Positions 22,657 through 34,900 are shown, counted from the first letter of the stretch. The stretch is DNA of 49,426 nt from Cylindrodendrum hubeiense (GCA_014621425.1 JAANBB010000305.1:1-49426), one strand, 5' to 3'. Numbers and translations: made by a program. The notes: generated by a model from the sequence alone, not told the origin.

Positions 22657-24120
22657 ATGAAGACCGCCGTCCTCCTTTCCGCCCTTGCGGCTCTGGCCTC
22701 CGCCACCCCCACAGTCAAGGAACCCCCCAGCAAGCGCAGCGACCTCACAGCTGTCACTGTCTCTGGCAATGGTGAGCCCTCTATGCCAATCGCAAAGTCA
22801 AGTGTCACGACAAAGTGCTAACATGCCTAAGCTTTCTGGCAGGGCGATACGCGCTTCTACCTCCGTGGTATCGACTACCAGCCTGGTGGTGCTGCAAATA
22901 ACACCGACCCTCTGGCCGACACCACCGTCTGCAAGCGCGATATTGCCAAGTTCAAGGACCTGGGCATCAACGTCATCCGTGTTTATGCCGTTGACAACAG
23001 TGCCGACCACGACGAGTGTATGTCTGCGCTCAACGATGCCGGCATCTATCTGGTTCTTGACGTCAACAACCCATCCTACTCCATCAACCGAGCCGAGCCC
23101 GGTCCTTCCTACAACACTGTCTATCTCCAGAGTGTTTTCGCCACTGTTGAGATGTTCGCCCAGTACAAGAACACTCTTGCCTTCTTCTCTGGAAATGAGG
23201 TCATTAATGACGAGGAGGACACTGACAAGTCCGCCCCTTATGTCAAGGCCGTCACACGTGACATGAAGAACTACATGAACTCTCGTAGTCTTCGTGCCGT
23301 TCCCGTTGGCTACTCTGCTGCCGATGTCTCCTCCAACCGAAAGCAGACCGCCGACTACATGAACTGCGGCTCTGACGATGTGCGATCCGATTTCTTCGCC
23401 TTCAACGATTACTCGTGGTGCAACAGTGACTTCGAGACCTCTGGCTGGGATGCCAAGGTCAAGAACTTCACTGACTATGGCCTTCCTATCTTGTGAGTTT
23501 CCTTGCCTGTCTTGACATGCCCTAGGTACCTAAGTTACTAATAAACTCATAGCCTTTCTGAGTATGGCTGCATCAAGAGCCGTCCTCGCAAGTTCGGCGA
23601 ATTTGGCGCCCTGATGAGCACCAAGATGAGTGGTGTCTACTCTGGTGGCTTGCTCTACGAGTACTCTATCGAGGAAAATGACTACGGCATTGTTAGCATT
23701 GGCTCCGACAAGAAGGTTACCACCATCTCGGAATACAACCTTTTCAAGACCGCTCTCGCGAACGATGCTGCTCCCACTGGTGATGGTGGTGCCGCCTCTA
23801 CCACTCACAGCCAGGACTGCCCTACTTCCGCCGCCACCTGGCAGGTCAATGCTAGCCTGGTTCCTGAGATGCCCTCCGCGGCCCAGAAGTACATGACCGC
23901 TGGTGCTGGTGATGGCCCCGGTCTTGACGGCGATGGTTCCCAGGACAAGGCCGACAGTGGCACTGCCTCTGCTAGTGTTACTGCTGGAAGTGCCTCACCC
24001 ACTGGCTCCTCGGACGACAGTGACAACGCTGCCTCCACCTTGGGCCCCATGAACCTGGCACCCCTCTGCGTTACTGGCGCTGCCATCTTCTTCACCCTGT
24101 TTGGCGCCCTCCTTCTGTAA
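22657..24120 (+). CDS. GPI-anchored beta-1,3-glucanosyltransferase (GH72, Gel/Gas family)
   Basis: Cell-wall enzyme that cuts and rejoins beta-1,3-glucan chains at the outside of the plasma membrane. Exons 22657-22771, 22832-23492 and 23553-24120, with two 60-nt introns, encode 447 residues. The first 17 or so residues (MKTAVLLSALAALASA) form a signal peptide. The mature part starts like other family members: FWQGDTRFYLRGIDYQPGG. The acid/base Glu161 lies in SGNEVIND and the nucleophile Glu262 in FLSEYGC; these numbers equal those known for yeast Gas1. After the catalytic domain come a Cys-containing segment, a Ser/Gly/Asp-rich stretch and a hydrophobic C terminus (PLCVTGAAIFFTLFGALLL) that is a GPI attachment signal. 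No CBM43 domain is present, so it belongs to the shorter class. Regulation is not visible beyond a CT-rich leader. Confidence 0.95.
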
Positions 24121-24806
24121 ATAATGGATTTACTCTTTCGTTAGGGGTTTAGAAGGATACTGTCCGTGTGGTGACGGTACCCTTAATTGTTTCATGACAG
24201 GAAAAACATGCTGGTGGAAGTGCGCGCTGGATTTGATGCGCTGGACACGTCGGATTCGTCTTTTTCCCAAGGGAATAACTGCCGTCTAGCCCAGGGAGGG
24301 CGGACTGCTCGGAATGATTATAATTTAGTCTAGGCGATCAACCGCCTCTGTTTATATGCATCGTCGCTCGAGAGTACAAATAGACTTTCTTCTTCTGTTA
24401 TTACATCATCGCAGTCACATGTGAAATCCGGGTCTTCTGCATATCGTGCTCTAGAACTAGTAATTCCACGCAACTTCAACCAACCCATGCCTTTATTCTG
24501 TCAACATAATTGATTTGTATTTGCTTGTTGACGTTGAAAACGATCCCAGGTGAGTTAGATGAATGCTAACGACACGTGTGGGGGGCAAGCTCCGAGTTAG
24601 CCAGGGTTCTTTCTGATTAACCAACCGAACCTCGGCATCTACAACATTGCTGACTTACATCCCCGCGTCGCAAGAGCGCCTCCCTTCCACAACCATCATA
24701 TAACTTCATAACCTGGGTTTATTGATATTGCTCGTAGCCCTCCCAATCCTCATCAAGATCTTTTATAGTTTGATTTATTTCGTACGCGCAGCACCTGCCC
24801 TCCATC
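24121..24806. other. Intergenic region
   Basis: Between two genes transcribed in the same direction. It holds the 3' end of the GH72 transcript and the promoter of the isomerase gene. There is a CT-rich stretch near 24,660-24,760 and no coding potential I recognise. Confidence 0.5.
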
Positions 24807-25735
24807 ATGTCAACAGCCACCCCATTACCGGCCTACGCCGCATACGAGCACTTCCTGGTTAGCTCACCGGCTTTGTTCGTCGCGCACGTCGAGATCAACC
24901 GCCCGCGCAAGCTCAACGCCTTCTCGCGGCCCATGTGGCTCGAGTTTGGACGCATCTTTACGCAGCTGAGCGCTGATTCTGATGTGCGTGTCGTGGTGCT
25001 GAGTGGAGCCGGCGACAGGGCGTTTACCTCGGGGTTGGATGTGCAGGCCGCGGCTGAAGATGGTGCGCTCACCACCGAGGAGGGCAAAGATGTGGCGAAG
25101 AAGGCAAAGGAAATGAGGGGCCATATCGAGGAGTTTCAGGAGTGCATCGGCGCAGTTGAGAAGTGCGAGAAGCGTAAGTTACAAGTCACCTGAAGGACGA
25201 GAAGTGATGGCCGGCTAATGTGTATTTTCTTGCGTCTACAGCTGTTATCTGTGTGCTCCATGGCATCTCTATTGGCCTCGCCATCGATATTTCCTGCTGC
25301 GCCGACATCCGCATCTGCGCATCTAACACGCGCTTCGCCGTCAAGGAGGTCGACATCGGCCTAGCGGCCGACATTGGCACTCTCGCACGACTGCCCAAGA
25401 TTGTCGGGTCGACGTCGTGGGTCAAGGATGTGTGCCTCACTGCGCGAGACTTCTCGGCGCAAGAAGCGGTGTCGGTTGGATTCGTTAGCCAAGTGCATGG
25501 GAGCAAGGAGCAGGCTGTGCAGGCGGCGGTGGCTATGGCGGCAGCCTTGGGTGAGAAGAGCCCTGTTGCGGTGCAGGGAACCAAGGAACTGCTCAACTAC
25601 GGGCGGGATCATGATGTGGCGGAGAGCTTGCGGTACACGAGGGTGTGGAACGCGGCGGCCTTGCAGGGCAAGGACTTCCCGCAAGCTATCATGAGTGGGC
25701 TAAAGAAGACCAAGCCACGGTTTGAGAAACTATAG
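24807..25735 (+). CDS. Delta3,5-delta2,4-dienoyl-CoA isomerase-type enoyl-CoA hydratase/isomerase
   Basis: Beta-oxidation enzyme of the crotonase superfamily, which moves double bonds in unsaturated acyl-CoA. Exons 24807-25173 and 25242-25735 (68-nt intron GTAAGT...CTACAG) give 286 residues. The oxyanion-hole segments are FTSGLDVQAA and HGISIGLAID. The three acidic residues known from rat dienoyl-CoA isomerase (Asp176, Glu196, Asp204) have equivalents Asp138, Glu158 and Asp166 with the same spacing of 20 and 8 residues, in VKEVDIGLAADIGTLARLP. This favours dienoyl-CoA isomerase over plain hydratase. The protein ends in EKL, which resembles but is not a canonical SKL-type peroxisome signal, and no N-terminal mitochondrial presequence is clear, so location is uncertain. 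Its 3' end faces that of TFB5, 113 bp away. Confidence 0.9.
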
Positions 25736-25848
25736 AGGGCGAGCATCGAGCATTGACTCGGTCGTATGGGCCAACTTCGGGAGGAGCTTGGCGCACGCGT
25801 ATGTATGTATCATTTTGCTAGAGGATGCTGGCTGGGAAGATGATCTGT

Positions 25849-26265
25849 CTACTCGGATCCAGACTCCTCCTCTGGAGGGAGGTTTTCCTTGAGGCGCTGT
25901 AGATTTGTTAGAACAAGGCACAGGCGAAGCAGAGCACACAATACAAAGATATCATTTGGGTAAAATGGACAATGTTGGTGGCACAGTGATCGATGAAGGG
26001 GCGGATTGGCGTCTGAGACGATGATTTTATGGGCACACGTACATCCTCGAGCTTCGCTTTCAGCAACGCAACCATGTTCTCTTTGACAACAACCCGCTCG
26101 TCATCCAGGTCCTCAATGATGAAGTCATGGCTGTCGCTATCGATGTTTACGATGATGGACTTGATGGACGGATCGCATTCGATCAGAACGCCTGTGAGCG
26201 GTGACGTGAGTTGGCTGCGACGGAGGAATTGGTTGGGGTAACAAACCTCGGATTGCTCGAGGCAT
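25849..26265 (-). CDS. TFB5: TFIIH subunit Tfb5 (TTDA/GTF2H5 homologue)
   Basis: Smallest subunit of TFIIH, needed for nucleotide excision repair and for stability of the complex; it binds Tfb2. The gene has three exons on the minus strand: 26265-26247 (19 nt), 26191-26043 and 25896-25849, with introns of 55 and 146 nt, and encodes 71 residues, the usual length. The protein starts [19 protein letters not shown], the hallmark of the family (human begins with [13 protein letters not shown]), then has [20 protein letters not shown] and a C-terminal helix ending [18 protein letters not shown]. All phases agree and the stop is in frame. Because its exons are so short it is easily missed by automatic ORF searches. 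It lies tail-to-tail with the dienoyl-CoA isomerase gene. Confidence 0.93.
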
Positions 26266-27465
26266 GGTGGCCGGTTATTTGCGTGCGTTGAATGGCTGTT
26301 GGGAGTCGGAGACTAGAACGAGGTATGTGGTAGCGTGCCTGCACCAAGAAAAGCTTTGGTCCAAGGTCGGCAGCCCTAGGGCGGGAAGAAGTTTCGCTCG
26401 TGTGCCTGGGAAGACGATTTGCTGGGGGTGATGATCCTGGGACTTGGCGGAGTGAAGCTCACAAGTTATTAGCCGTGGAACCCGGCCAAAGCTCGGGCCC
26501 ACTCACCCCAAGAAAGCATGTGGAATCACATTCCGGAAGGGTTGAAATGAGGCTGATGATTCACACTTGGAACCTCAGCTAGTGCCTGCGCCTCAACCCA
26601 AGCCACTATTTGGCCCTTCAGTTGTCATCCGACCCAGACCCGCCTCGAAGGCAGATTATACGATACATCATCATGCGGTGCTTTGTCCAAGTAGCCTCAG
26701 ATTACTTGTTCCAAACCTAGAGATGAGCAGTCGAAGAGAGGGAAGGGAAACAAAAAATGGTCGAAGCACGAGCACAGGACGGAGTATCAACTACCTAAGG
26801 TAGGTACTTACCTACCGTACCTAACCTACCTGAGTACCTACCTTTAGATGTATCCATAGGACCACGAGAACAGTACCTAGCGAGGTTGATCGCAAGACGT
26901 AACCACACCACACTACTATCATTCGCTGGCGCTCACTCGTTCAACTCAAAAGCATAACCCCCACTAAAGAGGTACCTGCCGGACACCCGGATCGAATTCC
27001 AAATAGGGAGGGTTCCTCTGCGGCTGCCAACCGTCAACGTCGTCACACTCCCAACCAAGCCACATACTATGAAGTCACCTACGGCTGTTCCGGGATTTGG
27101 CTCTTGGGTGGGAGGCAGTACATTGCAAGAGTACAAAGGGCTCCCCACCCGCCCAGTTGGTGGAGATGAAGCAGATCAAGGAAACCCGTTTGTAATCCGT
27201 TTCTCGCCCATTCTTCAACGATCTCGCTCCTTGTGCATTGCAATAGAACAAGAGCGCAGGCGAATCTGGTGCTGCGTGATACCTGTTCACCTTGACCCTT
27301 GCTTCACTGCAAGAAGCATTCAAATCACGAGCTTATTTATCATCTGCGACCAATTCACCCAGCGCACCAACTACATTCCCCTTCTGTTTCTACCGTCGGC
27401 GCTGTCGAGACACCTCTTGGCATTGAGATCTACGTGTCAACCCCCTACACTACCGACATACCAAT
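26266..27465. other. Intergenic region with TACCTA/TAGGTA cluster
   Basis: Lies between TFB5 (minus) and a small membrane-protein gene (plus), so it holds two divergent promoters. The cluster at 26791-26846 is its main feature. ORFs here are short and unconvincing. Confidence 0.5.
26791..26846. repeat. Cluster of TACCTA/TAGGTA inverted units
   Basis: In 56 bases the hexamer family ACCTAC, TAGGTA and TACCTA occurs about seven times in both orientations, for example CTACCTAAGGTAGGTACTTA. The two orientations can pair into hairpins. Related short elements occur at other intergenic sites in this window. Confidence 0.7.
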
Positions 27466-27927
27466 ATGTCGACGACGGCAGTTCCATCGGAAACTAGCAG
27501 TCCGGACGATAGCGACTTCGGATCCCTGAGCAACAAGCCCTTTGCTTGGGTGCTTATCCCGCTTGGCATTTTCATCTTCATCGGTGTCGCCGCCACTATC
27601 TACCAGATCCGTCGCCGCCGCCGCCGCCGCCGCCGCGGCACGCTCCAATGGCCTGGTGGAAGCAGCCGACAGCTCCTGACACCGGGTGGGCGAGTCGCTG
27701 CCCTCAGGGCGCGACCAGACAGGCGTAGGACGGGACTTGGGACAACACGCTCGGAGGAAGGTCTGAATGAGTTGGGCGAAGCGCCACCACCGTATGATGG
27801 AAAGAAGGACGGCCCACAGGACGACGGGACGGAGCTGCGGGACCTTGAGGCCGGGGAGGCTAGTCCGCCGGACTATCCTGCGGAGCCTGCACCCGCAGTG
27901 ACGACGGAAAGCCGGAGAGCCGTTTGA
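27466..27927 (+). CDS. Small one-pass membrane protein with poly-Arg and PPPY motif
   Basis: Function unknown. A single exon encodes 153 residues. The N terminus is Ser/Thr/Asp-rich without a signal peptide. One hydrophobic helix (FAWVLIPLGIFIFIGVAATIY, about residues 26-46) is followed at once by a run of about ten arginines after YQI, which by the positive-inside rule puts the C terminus in the cytosol. The tail has APPPYD, a canonical PY motif that binds WW domains of Rsp5/Nedd4-type ubiquitin ligases, and SPPDYPAEP later. This arrangement is like arrestin-independent Rsp5 adaptor proteins of yeast, though that is inference. The Arg run is coded by a GCC-rich DNA repeat. An ATG in good context at 27466 follows an AC-rich leader. 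Confidence 0.72.
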   Translation: MSTTAVPSETSSPDDSDFGSLSNKPFAWVLIPLGIFIFIGVAATIYQIRRRRRRRRRGTLQWPGGSSRQLLTPGGRVAALRARPDRRRTGLGTTRSEEGLNELGEAPPPYDGKKDGPQDDGTELRDLEAGEASPPDYPAEPAPAVTTESRRAV

Positions 27928-30535
27928 CTCCGGCAGCACATCCTGAGAGAAGGGAGTACACGTTCTGAGGATGTATCCTGTGGGCGGGATTTTCTATATC
28001 TTTTTGCAAGGTGTTGGTGGGAAGGGGTTTGCTGCCAATTTGGCAAAGGAGATGCCGGGCGGCTCGGGTCCTATCTAATGAGTGGTGTACAAACATGTGT
28101 GCGATAGATTGGCCTGGAAATCTAGGACCTGGCAGTTTACGATTACGAATAACTACTGTCATTTAACTTTTATTGACATAAGCCCTATGATTTACTTGAG
28201 TGACTACGTAGTTGCTTCGTCGTTCATAGTGAGGATGAGATGCCGTGCTACCGATGTGTTGTGGTTTCAGTTGAGTGACACACCTACACCACCTCGCAGC
28301 ACGCTGACAGGCGTGATTGGGGCAGGCTCTCCCGACAATCGACTGTTGCTCACGAGGACATCGGGTGCTCATAGTTGTACGGTTCACTCGCACGCCCCGG
28401 CTACTGTAGAGACACGTCGGGCAGCTGCATTGGGCCGACATGGTGTCACTCCAGCCGTCTCCGTTGCGTCCCGCTGGTCTTGAACGTGACAGATGTTTCA
28501 AGAACATTAATGATGGAGTAGACATATTGGACATGAACACTGGCGGTCAACCGGACCCCCCCTGTGGCAAACATACCAGTCGTGGGTCGCTTCAGAGGCT
28601 GTGGTAGTTCCTAATCAGAGAGTAGGGACGCGTACGTACGGATAGGGTCCAAGTTTGCATGTGTGAGGGAAAGTTGGCTGCAGGACTTGCAGAAGCGCAA
28701 CCCAGGGTGGCGGTGTGTTTGAGAACACCCAGGTTTGCGTGAGACACGGCCTGGACCGACGCCCACGTTGTCTCCTGCTCCAAGCCTCAGTCTCGGAGCT
28801 GAAGCGGAAGTGCGGACAGACTCAGGAGAGACGCTGGACGCTTTTGCGAACTCAAGGTCCCAAGGGTGGCCCATGCCGTCCAGTGTGTCTTGCATGATGC
28901 TATGGAGTCTCTGTCCAGGGGAGGATCCATCTGGAGGCGTTGCACTCCGTTTGTGCGTGGAAGCCGGGCGTCGTCGCGCATTGACTCAATGAGCTGCAGC
29001 AGAGCAAGGCATTGGATGTGTCAGACATTGAGGCGACGCGGCAGTCAGGAGGCTTAGAATTTTCCAATGGAAGGCCGACTAGTTGAGTGGTGGCGAGAAG
29101 CGGGGATGGGATGGGGATGGGGGAATTAATGGGAGGTTGGCAGACGACCGTTTCAATAGCGGGATAATATGTGGCCTCCATTATGGATGGTTGCGACTCC
29201 ATATCCAACTCCGGCATGTCGTTTTGGGAATGTGAAAATGAAGGGGGTTGAGAACTGGGCAAAATTCAATCAAATTAAAATGGAAGCGGAGCAGTAAAGA
29301 TTACGTTGGCCAACTCCCGAGGGCTGGCGCGACCGGAGACGGGAAACGGGGGAGGCATTTGCGTTTTGTTAGTTTTTGTTAGTGAATTGGTGGTCAGGAG
29401 AGGATATGAGACTAGGCGACGCCAACAGTGCTGGGTCCCGTTTTTGGGCATCATCGGGAAGTCGTGTGTTGGGAGGACTGCGGAGAAGGGGACTTTGGCA
29501 CGAGACAGGAGGGAGCCGGCATGTGAATGCTCATCGACTTGGCTTTCCACTTCATTGCGGACGTCGTGGACTCAGCCCTACCGTTCGATCGGGTTCAGTC
29601 TGAGACGGGCTTGCTGTCTCGAAGCGGGGGGAGGGGCTTCGAGGTTGTGCCGCGCCGCATCTCATCATCTCTGGCATGACATGGCATCTTCTCGCTTCAC
29701 ATCAAGATCGACGAGACAGCAAGGGCCACCGGGCACTCTCGTCACCTATATTGCTTCTGTCAGAGATTGCGAGCGCAATCACGCTGAGGCTGTGTATCAC
29801 TCTGTTCCTTGCCTGAGCAGGCGTCGAGTGACGTGAGCTGATGTCGTCTCGTCTCCCAACCACAGCGTGTGCAGAGGCCGCCATGCCCTTCTGGGTCAAT
29901 CTGGGGCCGTGGCGTGGGCTACGGCGGGCGGGCACTGACAGCTCTGGTGGGCGAGAGGGAGTTGGGGAGGTTGGGGGTGCAATGTCGAACCTGGGGGAAC
30001 CCTGGACGGACGAGGCCGTAGGCGGAATAGAGAGGCGATGACGGCCGCTCTTGGGCCCTAGGCCCTGACGGTACCTGAAGTTCCTGAAGGGGTGCCCCGT
30101 CAACCAGCCCAACGCCGCCGTGGGACGACGGGGCACAACAGGCACGATGGTACGGAGCTGAGGGCCGGAGATCAAGCCATGGCACAATACCCATGGGACG
30201 TTCGTTTTTCGTCTAGCAGCGCGACAGACGCGCCCACTGTACCCCGGCGTGATTGAGATTGAGCCCTGCTTAACGAAATGCTTGGTAACCGGTGTGCCAG
30301 CGGAGCAGAGCACGACTTGCCAGCGTGGGAAGTGCCAGGGGTGCATATGTGCAGAATGGCAGAATGGAGAGGAGGTTGGCTACGAAGAGTATCGCCGTCA
30401 CTATCATCACCACGATGGCAACGGCGGCGTGCTGACTCGCCTGCTCACTCGCTGGAGAAATCGAAAACTTGTCGAATAGGCGGGATAGAATGCAGCTGCC
30501 CACCAGGCGCTTCACGACTCTAGAATCTCATCGCG

Positions 30536-30626
30536 CACTCACCCACTCATCCACTCACCTACTCGCCCACTCACCTACTCACTCCCTCACTCACTGCGCG
30601 CATCGCATCGCATCGCTTCGCATCGT
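30536..30626 (+). repeat. CACTCACCTA-type and GCATC tandem repeats
   Basis: Bases 30536-30595 are variations of CACTCACCTACTC, and 30600-30626 repeat GCATC. These are simple-sequence DNA in an intergenic region. Confidence 0.75.
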
Positions 30627-31621
30627 GCATCTTTCTCGTGTCTTCGTCTCTCCCCACGTGCATCCATTGGCAACACTGGCCAGCGGGTGGGACTCTGATG
30701 TGCACCCTGGCGCCTTTGTGCCCTGGAGCCCTGGTCCGTCTTTAGCACACCCGCCCAGCGGACCCCGGCCCCCGGGCGCTATTGGGCCAGCTTGTCGGCA
30801 GCGCCAACTCATCACCCCAGAGCCCAAGCAAATCCCAGCCGCCTCTCTGGACAATAACAAAGCCTCTTAAGCCGATTGTCGTCCGGCCGGCGCTGCATGC
30901 TCCACCGCCAACCTCTGCCTTGCCCGTGTCCCCATTCTTTTTGCTCGCCTCACCCTCGTCGCCGCCTCGGTTTGGGGATAGTACGAAGTAGAGTTGAGAA
31001 AAAGTCGAGCGAGTGAGTGGTGAAGAGACGGAAAAAAAGAAAAAAGGCCGGGTTCATCCTACGACGTAGTACGTGCCACGGCGGGACAGGCCAAGAAACG
31101 ACAACCCTCGCCGACTACCGCTGCTTGGTGCGTGCCGTGCAGCGTGCGTACATCAGGACGGCCACTTTTTTAAAACCACGCACATCCATTCTGCAGCCGT
31201 TCCCAGTTCCTCCTCCCCCCCCTCGTTCTCGGTCCCGGCGCCGTTCGTTCGTTGCGCTGTGTTGCGCTGTTCTTTCGGGCTTGAGCTGGTGATTGGCATT
31301 CGGGCTTTTTGGGCTTGCACGGGCTTGCTTGGGTGTGCGCGCGGACTTGTTGCGGCTCGCTCCCGTCTCTCCACCACCATCTATTAGGCTTGGGCTGGTT
31401 GCTGCGGTTGCACTGTTGGCCCACCCGCTCCCCCCGGTCACATCGGCACTGACAGGTGAGCGCACCACAACCACCACCACAAACCACAAACCACCACGCC
31501 GCTCCTCCCCTCCTCCCAATTCTGCATCTTTCCGGGCTCCAACGGTACGGCCAGTGTGTTCGTCGACCTGCCTGGCAACCGAGATTTTGCACCCGTTTTT
31601 GGTTCTTCCGTTGCTTGTCTT

Positions 31622-31755
31622 GTGTAAGTTGCTCTCCCTACCGCTCCAGTCCGTTGGGCTGGTGCCATTGGCCTGGTTCGTTGGGTCTTGCCGCCTCCGT
31701 GCTCGTCCTCGTTGGTGCATTGCCGATCAGGTAACGCTGACTCCTGCCCCCCCAG
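31622..31755 (+). other. Possible 5' UTR intron of the large gene
   Basis: GTAAGT at 31622-31627 is an excellent donor; a CTGAC branch point near 31737 and a C-rich tract ending CCCAG at 31755 form a good acceptor. The removed 134 nt lie wholly before the start codon at 31979. Transcript data would settle it. Confidence 0.4.
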
Positions 31756-31978
31756 GCTTTTCTTCTGCGTGCGCAAGCTCTTGATTCCTCGATCCCGCAT
31801 GTCTTGACATCACACCTTAATCGCCATCCCCTCCTCCTCCCCATCTCGACACCGACTCCGTGGCTCGTCAACATCGACATCTCCACGGGTCGCACGCCAG
31901 GGAAGAAGCGAAGACGAGGGCTCTCTCCGAACTTTTCACCAACCTCGCCCATCCTTCCCAACGACTCACCACAGCACA

Positions 31979-34900
31979 ATGGGCATCGACTCCAGAAAAG
32001 CGCCCCCTCTTCCCGCCCCAACCGAAACCGAAACAAACAACACCACCCCGACCGAACTGACGGCGGATGTGTTCAAGCCTAGCGACGAGAAATCGTCCTA
32101 CTCCATCCCCGAAGACGGAACTCCCGTCACCATCGCCACCCGTGGCCACAAGGCCAACAAATCACAGACCTCTCTGCTTATAGAGTACTTTGAAGGAGGC
32201 AAACAGTCGTCCAGCTCCACTGGCGAGCGTCGGCCCAGCGTACGGGTCCGCCTGACGCCATCCAAGAAGAGCAGAGGAGATCATATCCAGCTCACCGAGA
32301 CCAAGGGAAACCGCCAGACCTCTCTAACCCGCCGGATACCCCTGAGCCTGGCCACCGATCTCGAGTATCTCGACGGCGAAGACGGAAATAGCATCACATC
32401 GTATGCTTCGGCGACTGAAGAATCGAATGTTTCCAGGAATCCCATCGACATCGAGATTGATCACAGCCATCGAAGACGTCGACCTGCTAGTCCTTTGATC
32501 CCCTCAGAGTCCTACCAAGTAAACGCCTCGGAAATCTCCGCCATCCCAACCGACAGCTTCCTCGACGGCACTGGCGGTGGCTCTACCGAGCTGAAGAGCA
32601 GCTTCAACCATTCCAAAGGAGAAGGACTAGCCGTCGCTGCTGGCGCCGGTGCACTTGCAGGCGTCGCCATGGACGAAGTCAGGAGCCACAAGAGCCGAAA
32701 TCGGGAGCGAGTAAAGATCGCCGAAAAATCAAAGGAAAAGTCTGATCGGAAACGTCGACCTAAGAGCCGAACGAGCAGTGTCAGTGAGCGGACGACCGAT
32801 GAACTTAAATCCCCTCGGGCTCGTCGTTCCAGTCGAAGTCATCAGGAATCCGCTGTGTCAGGTGCTGACTCAAGTGTGCTATCTAATTTGACCCCGAGCC
32901 ATCGCTCGGTCGACACACATTCCACACGCTCGGGTGTCTCCAAGTCATCCATTAACAACCCCAAGCTGCTCGAGACCGTCGAAGACGCCATCCGAAGATT
33001 AATCCTGCCGGAGCTAAGTGCCCTGAAGCGGGAACAGAGCAAACGCGAAACTCGACGGGGCTCCTTTACCTCCACAGCAACCTCCCTATCAAGGGAGGAA
33101 GCGACCCCAGACCGCCGGCGGTCCTCAGGTCAGCGCAGTGATCAGAAAGATAGACGCAACAGAGAGGCTCGCCACGAGTACAGCGACAGCCTGCACAGCA
33201 TTAGCCGTGAGTCTATCGATGATGGGTATCAATATGACGACGATGTTATCACCCCCAAGCGCAGTGGTGATTTGCTCAAGGCCGCTGCTGTTGGTGCGGC
33301 CGCTACCAAAGGCCTATCCCTTCTAGACGATAAATCTCAGTCTGAGGATCGTAAGCATAGAGATCGACGACGTCGCAGGGCTGAGTCTTCTCGAAGCCGA
33401 AGCGTGGGACGGGACCGGTATGCAGAGGAGTACGACGATGACCACCTGGTGGTTCCTGCACCGCCGATGCCCTTGATGAGCGAGATCAATCCATCCGAAA
33501 TGACACGAACATCTATTCTCTCCGCCAACACCGACAGACCTCACTCTGCTACCGAGGAGCTTACCCCCGTTCAGAATGTCGCCCGCGGTCCGGTCTCCGC
33601 CACCTCTACACCAACGCCCTCAAATGACCTTGAAGACACACTGCTCACGCAGCATGCCAATGTCTCACATGGCGACCTTACAGCACTGCCCCGTGGCCAA
33701 AGGGAATACGAAGAGTATGAGACAGATGAGTTTGGACACAAAGTTGAGGATGTCCATTATGACGAGGAAGATCCCCAAGACGTCTCTGACAATGGCGACT
33801 ATCCCGAGAATGGATACGACAATTCTTACTTTGCCACTCAAGATGTTCCTCCTCCTCTGAAATATGTCCCGTATCAGGCGGGCGCCCGTGGATTGAGCCC
33901 TATTCCCAGTGTCTCTGGCTACACAGATGGCGCTAGTGAGCATCAACCACGCAACTCGAGGAGTATGCACTCCACAAGCGATGTGTACTCTGCGTTGGAG
34001 AGGAGGTCTCCGGAACATCCTCGCAATAGCCGATCAACCAGCTCACTCAACTCTCTGCGGGCTAGAGAGCTTGATCACATGTCGCCAAGGAGCTCTGGTG
34101 TTGATTATCGGAACACGACTTATACCGATGACAGCGAACTAGACCGAGTTACATCTGGACAGGCTGTGCGAGGCATTGGTGCCAACCCCAATATCATCCA
34201 TCCCCCCATGGGTGTGGAATCTGCCGTGGCATCCCTGATTGACGGCTCAATGCTTGAGCAGTCTGTTCTGACCAGTGCCTCCGGGTATGATTATGGCGGT
34301 CCCAGGGACTCGACCCTGTCTTACGATGATCAATCGAGGACTTACAGCAGCCGCGGCATGAGTCCAGAGAAGCAGTTCATGGATAACATTCGTGAGGCTG
34401 AGACTGAGAGACATGCCACCCCTAGCTCCAGATCTCACAAGCCATCGCGGGAATTCACCGAATACGAGATTGATGAGCATGGACGAAAGGTGCCTCGCAC
34501 CAAATCACCCACTGCCTCGGAGGTGGCCATTACTGCTGGTGCTGTTGGTGCCGCCGCCGCCGCCTTGAAGGCCGCGCAAGGCAAGAGACAAGCTCCCGTC
34601 GAGGAGGAGATGATCGATGAGGACTACCAGCCTGCTGGCGTTTTCCGAAACAAGTCGTTCAAGGAGCGTACGCTGGAAGGTCACGAACCTCGCAACACCC
34701 CAACACACAGCATTGATCGACTTGATTACGATGATCCGCCTAAGATGAGCGCCAGTTTTATGCCTGGTTCCCATGATCTCATGCCAGAGATTGGTTATGT
34801 CGATGATGATGCCCGAACTAACCCTTCCATCGTCCAAGACCGCCTCGACGGTGGAGAGGAGATGTCTGGCCGAGCAACCCCCACCCAGCGATCTGTTGGA

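Larger units (their letters stand above)
27928..31978. other. 4.1-kb interval upstream of the large disordered protein gene
   Basis: No gene that I can support. Minus-strand ORFs at 28900-29262, 29702-30346 (214 codons) and 30270-30515 were considered; the last has a hydrophobic stretch (AIVVMIVTAILFVANLLSIL) but no other support. Short tandem repeats lie at 30536-30626. The last kilobase is CT-rich and looks like a promoter and long leader. Confidence 0.4.

Noticed and set aside
29702..30346. 214-codon minus-strand ORF
   Set aside because: Basic, Pro/Ser/Arg-rich, no domain, overlaps other frames of equal quality; looks like a chance ORF in GC-rich DNA.
30270..30515. 81-codon minus-strand ORF with a hydrophobic stretch
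   Set aside because: One hydrophobic segment alone is weak; no family, no clear promoter and no splice support.
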